From Rhododendron vialii (taxonomy: Eukaryota; Streptophyta; Magnoliopsida; Ericales; Ericaceae): a stretch of 64,000 nt of DNA. The notes beneath the pieces were generated by a model, which was not told the origin of the DNA, made no database searches, and saw only the letters and a list, made by a program, of their open reading frames with translations. The number at the start of each line of letters is the position of its first letter. Within the stretch, counting starts at the first letter, position 1. The stretch is from assembly GCF_030253575.1 (NCBI RefSeq), contig NC_080558.1, positions 1,312,001-1,376,000 on the forward strand, written 5' to 3'. Positions 47,256 to 64,000 of the stretch are shown here, piece by piece. The translations under genes were made by a program, and so were the position numbers.

Positions 47256-48150
47256 TGTGGCGGTGAAGAATCTTATCCCCTCTTGTATGTTGTTGTACAA
47301 AACACTTAACTAAGCAACACTGGGGCAACTGTGTCCTTTCTGCACATGGTAGGTTTCTTTCTGTTATTGGGGGTTTTCTCGATGGAAGACTCCGGTGAAA
47401 GCCCAATCGGGTAAGTCTTAGCTTGAGTTACTGCAAATGGTGGGGGGGTATCAAATGACTGCTATTGTCTAACCTTTAGGTTCATAGGGACTTCTTTATC
47501 TTGTAGATACTTTCGGTACCCAATTTTCCTCTCAACTCAAGCATTATCTACAAGTGTTGGCAAACCCAGAGTTGGCTTTAAATTGTTGTTTTACTCGTGC
47601 TTAACTTAGCTTATTTTTATTTCCTTACTCTGGACTCCTGAGAAATAGTCGTGGAGGAACCGTACTAATGTGATAGCATTGCGTGGATTTACCACGTGTC
47701 TTTGCTGTCTGCTGAATGGCAACTTGCTTTGTGTTTTGCTCTTTGGTTATTGCAATTTTTCAAGTTCTTGAAAATACTTCAAACCTGCTGTGTGTAATAA
47801 CAAACTCCCAGGCTATGTTACATGCACCAGCACGGGCTTCAGGTCCTATATAGTGTGTGATACTTCTACTTCCCATGTCTACGGACAGGGGAATTTGGGG
47901 AACCATCCACACAAAATTATAAAACCGCATAGAAACTTGTAGTGTGTGTCCCCACATGTCGTGACATGTGTGCGTGTGGTGGTAGCAAAGTTGGTATTCA
48001 TACGTCTTGATCAAATATGGGAATACAAATATGTGTGGTTCTAGAGTAAACTTGAATTTGCTTGAATTGTTTGCTGGGTATGTGATCACATAGTCCTGGT
48101 CACATATTTTTCACTCTTGTCCAAGTGTCGAGGATTGACACGGATACTCG
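47256..48150. other. 3' region of the J-domain gene and spacer, no further gene seen
   Basis: Holds the untranslated end of the J-domain gene, then AT-rich spacer. The 109-codon minus-strand frame at 47760-48089 has no recognisable content. Confidence 0.5.
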
Positions 48151-48154
48151 ATAC

Positions 48155-48435
48155 ATTTAGCAGTCCCAGGATTGTTACGGATACTTGATACATTTAGCGG
48201 TCCCATGATTGTTTTTCCTTGGTCATACTGCTCTCAACAGTGTGCTTTGGGGAGCCGGGTCCCTGTAGCCCTCCTTAAGGGCTGTATTTGCAGCTTCCCG
48301 AAATTGGTCCCAGGATTGTTCTTCCTTGGTCATACTGCTCTCAACAGTGTGCTTTGGGAACCGGGTCCCTGTAGCCCTCCTTAAGGGCTGTATTTGCAGC
48401 TTCCCGAAATTGCTCGCTACAGGGACCCGGAGCAT
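48155..48435. repeat. Tandem 114-bp repeat ending in a 15-bp perfect inverted repeat
   Basis: GGTCATACTGCTCTCAACAG through GCTTCCCGAAATT occurs at 48222-48307 and again at 48329-48411. The second copy's CCGGGTCCCTGTAGC (48361-48375) is perfectly complementary to GCTACAGGGACCCGG (48416-48430). A shorter repeat, GATACATTTAGC, precedes (48150, 48188). Confidence 0.75.
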
Positions 48436-49041
48436 GCTTTGATGGTTCTCCATCTCCACATTTTTATAGATTGCAGTACAAGAACATCTCCACATTCTTA
48501 TTTTGTCAATTAACCTCATTTGTTAGTGAAAAGTTGTACCGGACTACTCAAAAAGTATAATGCTTTACACAAAATATAAACAAAAGAATTTCTTCTTTAC
48601 TAATTACTAAATATGAATGCAAAATAACTTGAGGATCTTCTATTGACGGCTCATTTGTTATACTTTTCATAAATCTTAACACACGTTTTTAATTTCAATA
48701 ACCCAACCGATTGTTTTTAGCAATTTTTCAATAACTTATCTTACAAAAGTAGGGTGTAGATATTATTTATCCATAATATACATTGAGATCTGTTCTTTTA
48801 AGCACTTATTTTTAATTTTACAAGATATGTTTTCTCTCACAATTTATTATCTTAATTTAAAAAATAAATATTTATTTCTTTGCAAAATTTAACAAATGAT
48901 CAAAGAGAGTCAGAGGTTTTGATTACCTAGGGGCTAGGGCCCACCATATTCTCCAAGCTTTATTCCCATCGTTGATCAATTTTCCCTCCAAAATGCAACC
49001 CTATTCCCTCCACTTCTCAAATCCCTAGCGGCCCCCGCCAC

Positions 49042-49076
<35 letters not shown>

Positions 49077-49222
49077 AATTTGGCCACTCTCAAAGTTTCT
49101 CTCCGTACGCAGGTGCGGACGGGGCGTTATTTTCTACGTCAGATTTCGATGAAGCTAAAAGATCGCTTCTTTGCTAGGGTTTGAGCCCGCACTTGAATTC
49201 GATCCCATATGAGTATAATACA
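48436..49222. other. Promoter and leader region of the BRCT gene
   Basis: AT-rich up to 48900, then GC-richer with a CT microsatellite (49044-49074), the usual leader pattern in this window. The start codon of the next gene follows at 49223. Confidence 0.5.
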
Positions 49223-52200
49223 ATGGGTTCACTTGGAGATCGCGATGACGAAATTCAACCAGGTAAACGAAATTCAATTCTTGATCGATGCGATAACAAT
49301 GAGACTCAGCCTTTTGACAGCCAGTCTTCTCCGCCTTCACCGACTGGTAATTTCTATAAATCCTTCTCCGTTTCGAAGCTTATTTTGATTAATTGTTTGT
49401 GTTTTGAGTTTTGTACTCAACGATGGGTTAAAAATGCACTGGCCTTATGTATTTACTATTTAGGATCCAGTTTGGTTTTAATGAACCGGTTTGGTAGGTT
49501 ACGATTTGGATGCGCGGACGAGAAAACCAGAAAACCACTCTTTAAAAGCATCTAAAAGATATGCTTCACAGACAGGTTTTTGAAAAATCTCGAATTTTTA
49601 TTTTATTTTTGATAACTTAAGGTGTTTGGGTCAGCTTATTATTCAACACTTGTGGTTGCCCATGTGGTATCCCAACCATTTATGTAGTGACAAATTCGGC
49701 GATAGGGACATTGTTATTCACTTTTGTTGGGTGATTGGGAGACAAGGAGTGACCAAGATTGTGTGGTGGCGATCTTTTGTTTGCGGGGTTACCACATTGC
49801 AATGTCAAATGGTACTCTGGGAGTACGCAATAATTGGCCGCTTATGCCCACCTTGATTAATCCTTGGGTTACCAATCACTCAGTGACTAGTGGGGAGCTT
49901 GATGAAAGCTAGAGTAAAGCTCTGCATGGACAAGCCAGACACGAGTTGATAGCACAGGTTTTGAACCCATGACCCAGCAGGGAGCAAACAAACCCCCAAG
50001 TGACAGGACTTGACCATAGGCCAAGCCCTTGAAGTTTTAGTTGAGGGAACATTTTGTTGCTCCATGGATACTTCAAACATCAAAACACTCTTTAAATTTT
50101 CTCTATCATCCAATTGATTATGGGAAGCAACCTTCAAAACTGCGGCAGAAAAATGTTTTTGTTTCTTATGAAGAATATGAGTTGGTTGATTAATGATTAG
50201 CTATGAGTCTTATGGCGAGTCAGCCAACTATCTAAGTACAATCATATATTTGGGAAGGTGAAGAATGATCAAGTTCAAATTTTCAAGCAAAGCCGGATGG
50301 ACATACTAATTTTAAAAACTAGTACGAGTTTATGACGCTGATTATTTACTTACCCCGTTTCTGCATTTAGGTGAGGAAAATGAAGGTGAGGATTTAGATG
50401 AGTTGGATTTTCTGCAAAGTACATTGCCATTTGTGGATACCGCTCCACTTGAAGATGCATTTGAGACCCAAGTCTTGAATTTTGCTGGTGAAACACAAGT
50501 ATTGGATGATCCTGAGGTTGTTGAGAAGGGCACCCAATTGTTAGATGAGTCTGATAATGAAGTTGTTGTTGATACTGATGACGAAGGAGTATATATAACA
50601 CAAGTTCTGGGTGATACTGAGGAGTTATTCAATGATGATTTCCCACTGGACGAGGAGAATAAGCTTATTTCCACTCCTGGAAAACAAGATAATCAGGGGT
50701 TGAGAGCCGAAACAGACGATTTAACTGATATACAGAACATTTCAGGTCAGTCTACTTTCCAATAAAAAATGGGTAATATTTATTTGGTTACTACTTCTCG
50801 AAATTCATGGTTTTCCTTACAAATCTGAATTTTTCAACAAGTTTTCATTCTCGTTAGTTGAGATTATGGTTCGTATGGAGGAGAAGGTTTTAAGAAAATT
50901 TAATGGAATATCTCCTTGTGCATCTTTCTCCCCTTTTGTATTTGTTAGTTGTATGCATTGCTTGGATGTTTTATAGTAATTGGTTTAGTTCAGTATGGCA
51001 TATATTCGAATAATCCCTATTCCTCTTAGAAAATGTTGGTGGCCGTCAAATATACCTTATATTTGGAGCGCTTTGAGTTCTGTAAGGTAAAAAGGAAAAG
51101 TTGTGCATGTTGTGTCGCTAACCTATTATACTGGTTGACTTAGGATCTGTGCGGGCGGATTTCACTTCAGTTCGTACTGCAGCTTTACGGGCATCTGGTT
51201 TAGCAGCTCGTAGAAGGGCCTCTAAAGGAACCAACAATGAGTCGTGTACCACTAAAGTCAATGATGTATGTAAAGAACTACATATTGCTGAGGATAATGG
51301 GATTACTACTGTTAGAGATTCATCAACAATCAGAGAGGAAGTTTATGAGGTGGATTTTCCAGGAGTGAATGAACAGATCAATGGATTAAGGGATAAAAGC
51401 AATTGTAGGGCTGGTAGTTCAACCGTCAGGAGACTTTTTACGGAAGATGTTACGGAGTCTAAAGAACCTTACGACTCCTTAAACAATGCTGATGGGAATG
51501 AGATAGCGGGGTTAAGCTACGTTGACTCTCAAGAGCCTGGAGAGTTATCGCAAGCCAATGCACTGGAATTTGTGGAAAGATTTATTAAGTTCGATGTCAT
51601 GGAATTTGGTCAAGAAGATGAACTTCGAAGGTCCACAGGGGGAAAATCAAAGCTCGTCTCAAGCGCAAAAGGGACTCAAAGTTTCGTCAAACGAACTAAT
51701 CTTGAATTTACAGCTAGAAAAAGAGGAGTTTTTGATTGGGATGACAGCCGTGAAGATGAACGAGGGGGAGAGTTTTTTACAAAAAAGAAGGAATCATTCT
51801 TTGACACTGGAGGTCAGAGGAAGATATCTTCTCCCAGAAAGAGTTCAGTTATTCCCAATTTTGGCTTACGGTTACATAGTTCAAAAAGCTATAACACAGA
51901 AAAGGTCATGGAAAAAAAATCTAAAAAGAAGCTTACTAAGAAGGTGGATGAGCAGTTAAATATTGGTTCTTCAGATGGAACAGAAGCTACTCAAGCAGAC
52001 AAGGATGTGCCAGAAATGCTGAATATTGGGGTTGATACTCAAATAGCTGCTGAAGCTATGGAAGTTCTATGCTTTGGTTTGGATGTGGCGAAGTGTGATA
52101 GCAATGAAACTGACCAAGGTGCCAAAAATAGATGTGAGGGTTCTGACAGAGGAGAAAAAACGAAGAGATCACAGTCTAAAGAAGGAGGTGTATGGAAGGC

Positions 52201-55200
52201 ATCAAGTTCACCTAGTCCTGGAGATATTTGCAGGAACTCCAAGAAAAGAAAGAGTATTAGTTCCACATCGAGGAAAAAGTCTGCTGTTTCATCACGGAAA
52301 CAAGCTGAGAACATCACAGAAGAATGTGAAACTGAGGTAGTGAAGGAAGCACTGAAGAAGTCCAAGTCAAATGGAGAAGGATGCTTTGGCACCAATCAGA
52401 TTAAAAACACAGACAAAGTATCTTCTGAGGCTTTGGAGCAAATAGAAGAAGAAAGAGCTCAGAAAAGAAAAGATACTGACGAGGTTGATACATGTCATGT
52501 CATTGCATCATCAAATGGGTGTGTGTCAGTCAAGAAAAGGCGTTTAGAAGATAAAATTGGTACTTTTACACCCGTAGCTCGTCGAACTAGACAGTGCAGG
52601 GTACCAAATCAGTTAAAAGCTGGAGAGCTTAAAAATGTCAACTTGATTGAGCAGGAGAAATCACATGAAAAGTTCAATGATATGACTGCTGCTTTCACAA
52701 AGGGAGCATTGGGCTATAACAGAGGAAAAAGAACTAGTCGAAAGTTGTCAACTAAGTCAATTGGAAGTGGTGACCTACATGCATCAGTCAGTCAATCTGT
52801 TGTGCAGGGAACTAATGGACAATCACTTGGAAGATTGACAAGAAGATCAATCAATGCATCGAGCACTTGCGTGGATCTAGCCAATAAAAGGCGAGCTTCC
52901 TCAGACAGGCAGTCTGATGGAAGCTTGTTTCAGCACAGTATAGTTAAAAGATGTTCCAGAAATGCTGCTCTTAAATGTAGTTCCGTTGACCAGATTGTAA
53001 TTCCTAACAATGCTGAAGCAAGTACCCATTTAGAAGTTTCACCAGAAGACAGACGTAAACCGTCCGGTTCAGCATCTACTACGCCTTTGAATTGTACCAC
53101 ACCTATAAATGCTGCATCTCCTATTTGCATGGGCGATGAGTATTTCAAACAGTCATGCAGGAAGAATTTGTCAAAATCATTCCTTGCAAAAGAAGTCGAT
53201 AGGTTAATGTCCGACGGACCAGAACCTACTCCTACAATGAAAGATTCGAGGAGGAGGAGAGATATGGCCAGTGTCCGCGCCTTGTTCAGTCACCACTTGG
53301 ATGAGGATATAATCAAGCAACAGAAGAAGGTATTTGTATATGCTCTCTTATTTTCTTTGATGTGGCACATGTTTGGGTTGTCTTTACTTTTTAGCGTCTT
53401 GTTAAGACGAATCAGAAAAGCGAATTTTCCAAACAAAGGCTTTAGCAGGCTCAAACTTATAAGCGTGCCTTATTCTTGGTCTCTTGTCTCAGATTTTGGC
53501 CCGGCTAGGAGCTTCAGTAGCATCTTCTATTTCAGAAGGAACACACTATGTAACCGATAAATTTGTGCGGACGAGGAATATGTTACAAGCTATTGCTTTT
53601 GGAAAACCAGTGGTGACCCACTTATGGCTTGAGAGCTGCGGACAAGCTAGCTGTTTCATCGATGAGAGGAATTACATAGTGAGAGATGCCAAAAAGGAAA
53701 AGGAATTTGGATTTAGCCTGCCTGTTTCACTGGCACGTGCATGCCAACGTCCTCTTTTACAGGTTATCACTCAGTTTTGCTTTGTTTAATCAATCAAATG
53801 AAACGGCTATGTGGATCCTTTTAGTAATTTATCTTCTTTGCAGGGGCAAAAAGTTCTGATTACTCCAAATACAAAGCCTGGTAAAGAAATATTGGCAAAC
53901 TTGGTTAGAGCAGTTCACGGCCTGGTGCGTTGCTTCCCTGGTCTTTCTTTAGAGCTTGGTCCATTAATAATCCGATTGTTGTCGTCTTGCTTGAAATTTC
54001 CACAATCTGTCTCCATATGTGAAGCATCATCTTAGGATGGTTCTAGGGGCCCAACAGAAGTACACGCTTTAGGTCATATATCCATGTCTGTTACTTGTGC
54101 GAATAAGGCCTATGTGGATATTATTTCCTGGCTTTGATCTGTTGTTTCCTCCTTTGGCACTTCTATTCCGACATGCTTATGCAAGATGGAATGGAGGTTC
54201 CGTCATGGACCCGGAGACCCTGTAGCACAACATCTCAGCCATCCATTTCAGCAATCAAGAGTCCGGATGAAAAAAAAAAGACTCACTTTTGGACATTTAG
54301 GATGCTGCACTGCACCCCTAGTGCAGTCCTCGGATCCCTGCTACTGTTGGTGCCATGGAAATTACTATTTTGTCCACTTTACCCCTTGTACAACCTGACT
54401 CCCCAGTTTCCCTTCACTATCCCATGCTTTGCGCGATTCTCCGTGTTATATAGTCTTCCTGCTGATTGCTGTTGGATGTGTTTATGCTTCTCCATTTAAA
54501 TCCCTGAGACACATTTGTTTTCTGTTTACGCTTGAATTGAAAAACACTCAGGCGGTGGAGAGAGTTGGCAGATTAGCATTAAAGGGTGATAATATTCCGG
54601 ATAACCTGTTGGTTTTATCTTGCGAGGAAGATTATGCTACCTGCGTGCCTTTCCTTGAGAGAGGTTGGAAGTCATATACATAATTTCAGATTTTCAATCA
54701 AATGATCAATACAAGGTCTGATTCAAAAAGTTTAACCTTTGTATCTGCAGGAGCAGCAGTTTACAGTTCAGAGCTGCTACTGAATGGAATAGTTACTCAA
54801 AAGCTGGAATTCGAAAGGTTAAATTCTATTGCTGCAATGAACCCTTGCCTCCTTGGAATGTATTTGGGTCTTGGATTTTTATAGGGACTTGTGGGTCTTA
54901 AAAAATGCTAATCGGCTATCGCGCATAGCTCATTTCCTGTTGTTTTATTTTTTTGGTAAATAAGTCATTTCCTATCTTTTCACCTTTTTTGTTCTTTGCC
55001 TCGACAAATCCATCGAGAAATCAAGATCCAAACACAACCTTAGATGTTTTCCTTCAGAGAATACAAGTCCTATCTGAATGGGAAGATGGTTGTGGTATCA
55101 ATGGGGGATGGGTGTAGTAAATGGATATGCTATTTTACGAACGTATATCCCGTTTTAGTTAATGTCAGAAAAGGTTTATTAAATCCCATTATTACACGCC

Positions 55201-55467
55201 TGAATAATCAAAATGTCAATTTCTAGTTTAGGTTCTTGAAAATTATCACACGGGCTTTTTGCCTTATTTTGGTATTTTCACGCTGCATTTTGAAGGGTTT
55301 GTATCTTCCTTTGTGTTGGTAAAAAGGATATATGCTGGCTTTCTGACACGTTTTTACATTATGATGGCAGACATCGTCTCTTTGCAGATCGTGTGAAGAG
55401 AACCCGGTCTACGATATGGTTGAAACAAGACAAGAATCAGTATCTTCCTGTGTCTAAACGCAAATAA
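49223..55467 (+). CDS. BRCT-domain DNA-damage-response protein, 1103 aa
   Basis: Eight exons: 49223-49346, 50371-50745, 51144-53329, 53493-53762, 53844-53924, 54552-54663, 54751-54817, 55371-55467 (1104 codons, consistent phases). The C-terminus (about 896-1095) is a BRCT-type region: ILARLGASVASSISEGTHYV, HLWLESC, then the second repeat from GQKVLITPNTKPGKEIL to a TIWLKQDKNQYLP tail. Such domains bind phosphorylated serine motifs in repair proteins. The N-terminus is acidic with an SQ/TQ cluster (T28, S33, T74, T83, T96, T118). The long middle exon is basic and Ser/Lys rich, probably disordered, with nuclear-localisation-like KKRK and RRRR runs. Overall shape recalls plant PTIP/MDC1-like BRCT proteins. 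The first residues MGSLGDRDDEIQP fit a soluble nuclear protein. Partner and exact role are unknown. Confidence 0.87.
49870..50060 (-). mobile_element. SINE-like element in BRCT intron 1
   Basis: On the minus strand GGCCTATGGTCAAGTCCTG (box-A-like) is followed by GGGTTCAAAACCTG (box-B-like). Tail and target duplication were not resolved. Confidence 0.35.
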
Positions 55468-56664
55468 GACCCTTTTCCCCCCTTTCTGTTTGTTCTATCT
55501 TATCATCCGTGTATTATTTCTCCAGTTGGGGTGGGCGTTCCCATTTGTAAATACGCAGCTTGACGTGATGGATGGCTGGTTTTTTTTCCCCCCCTTTCTC
55601 TTCTCTTTCTTGGGGTTGGGGGTAGAGTTAGATGCTTCGTAGTCCCATCTTGTAAAGAAGTCACATAATGTACATTCTTCATATTTATTACCAATTCTTT
55701 TTCTCCTTTTCCAGTTTCTTGGAATTTGGATACTTTTTAACTGCTCGGGCACGTCATATTGCGATAATAGTGGAGTTGATTACGAGTCACCCTGGTTTTT
55801 TGCTAAAGGCTTCGTGCGTGTTTCTGTTATTATCATTTGTAATATTGATTACGAAGTACTGTTGTGGTTGAAGTGAAGAAGAATATAAGCTGCCTTGTGT
55901 GATTGCTGAGGTTTGAACCCCTCATTCATTTCTGTGGCAACATGAATTGAAACTACCCATACTCTTGTCTCGATCATTAACTTTTTGAGGAAGACCTGGG
56001 CTTCGACCTCAATGATTATGTACCAACAGTTGAGTTTTGAAATGTTCTGGGTTAGAGCTGATAAAAGAAGACATAAGCTTTCAGTACGATGGTCATGTAC
56101 CACAGGAATTGAGTGGTGGGAGGTTCCGAGTTCGAACTGATGGGTGGGATTGTTTCGTCTTCCATTCTATTCACTGAGGCTATTGCGGCGATGAAGGCAC
56201 TGATCACCACTACTCTAATTGAGGGTCAGAATGCCCTTGAGACGGTAGCACTACTTATGGAAAAAATAAAAAACTTATGGAGGAAGTAAAAAAAGATAAA
56301 AAGAGTAAATAAAAAACGAAAATGAAGAGAGAAGCTAGGTTCTCTTCTTTTTTTCGGTGAAATTGAGAGATTCGTGAGCATCCACTCTCAACCCGCCCTT
56401 CGGTTGTAGAAATTTGCTTACTACTAATAAAAAAGATAAAACATGTTATACTAATTCATTTCTCTTCCATTTAACTGGCAAAAATGAAGATCAACATATC
56501 GCCAATGCCTCAATGGTAGCCACGCCAAGGAGAGGGTACAACCAATATTACTCTTATTTTAACCATTGAAAGTATTACTTACACCACCACTATTGTTCTT
56601 TCCTTTACTCAATACCACCCCTACGAAAACACAACCAACATGAGCCCTATTTGTCGAAACGAGT
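55468..56664. other. Convergent spacer between the BRCT and RING-CH genes
   Basis: Both genes end here, tail to tail. AT-rich. A possible SINE box (GAGTTCGAACTG) lies near 56130. No gene seen. Confidence 0.5.
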
Positions 56665-63867
<7,203 letters not shown>

Positions 63868-63894
63868 CCTTTTGCTTCTTCTTGGACTTGGGTT

Positions 63895-63947
63895 TTCCAA
63901 GAATCGTCAAGAAAAGTTACTACTTTCCAAGAATTGTCAAGAAAAAC
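63895..63947. repeat. Direct repeat just upstream of the RING-CH coding start
   Basis: TTCCAAGAATCGTCAAGAAA (from 63896) and TTCCAAGAATTGTCAAGAAA (from 63925) differ by one base, 29 bp apart. They may lie in the leader. Confidence 0.7.
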
Positions 63948-64000
63948 GAATGAACAATGAATTTGAGCTCTGAAAAACAATACAAAGACTGAAAACTAAC

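Noticed and set aside
47760-48089. 109-codon minus-strand frame after the J-domain gene
   Set aside because: No recognisable domain or splice-supported extension; typical of chance frames in this spacer.
53330-53560. Read-through end of the large BRCT exon as the real C-terminus
   Set aside because: A good donor at 53330 and acceptor before 53493 restore the BRCT fold in phase; the read-through tail has no BRCT features.

Overview
This is a piece of a flowering-plant nuclear genome, most likely a eudicot. The protein-coding genes are broken by many AT-rich introns with GT..AG borders. Leaders are rich in CT microsatellites, spacers and introns are full of miniature transposons (Stowaway, hAT, Mutator, Harbinger types), and the genes are plant-specific versions of known families. 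No bacterial operons, CRISPR arrays, rRNA or tRNA genes were seen. Species cannot be fixed from the sequence alone. Exon borders below were derived by hand from splice signals, reading phase and family resemblance.

Layout: (1) 1-15,200: a tandem duplication of a VAP27-type vesicle-associated (MSP-domain) protein gene on the minus strand. The left copy (57-4322) is a pseudogene with two premature stops, a broken splice acceptor and no leader exon. The right copy (7461-13588) is intact, 296 aa, and carries about 1.7 kb of inserted DNA, including a poly(A)-tailed retroelement, in an intron. (2) 15,300-20,400: gene-poor repeats. (3) 20,508-23,434 (+): plastid acyl carrier protein, 134 aa. (4) 25,750-30,659 (+): cytosolic Cu/Zn superoxide dismutase, 152 aa, with a 21-nt miR398-like site assembled across the leader intron. 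(5) 32,705-39,312 (+): bifunctional 3-dehydroquinate dehydratase/shikimate dehydrogenase, 530 aa, 11 exons, no evident transit peptide. (6) 39,313-42,300: transposon-rich spacer. (7) 44,499-47,255 (+): J-domain protein with two DUF3444 domains, 918 aa in one coding exon. (8) 49,223-55,467 (+): large BRCT-domain protein, 1103 aa, with an N-terminal SQ/TQ cluster. (9) 56,665-63,867 (-): RING-CH membrane E3 ligase with four transmembrane segments, convergent with the BRCT gene.

The genes are unrelated housekeeping functions (ER contact sites, fatty-acid synthesis, superoxide removal, aromatic amino-acid precursor synthesis, chaperone, DNA-damage response, ubiquitin ligation). They do not form a pathway cluster. 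I found no convincing undescribed system. The most informative signals are the mosaic VAP27 duplicate, the splice-dependent miR398 site, the leaderless dehydratase/dehydrogenase, and several miniature transposons whose target-site duplications can be read directly.
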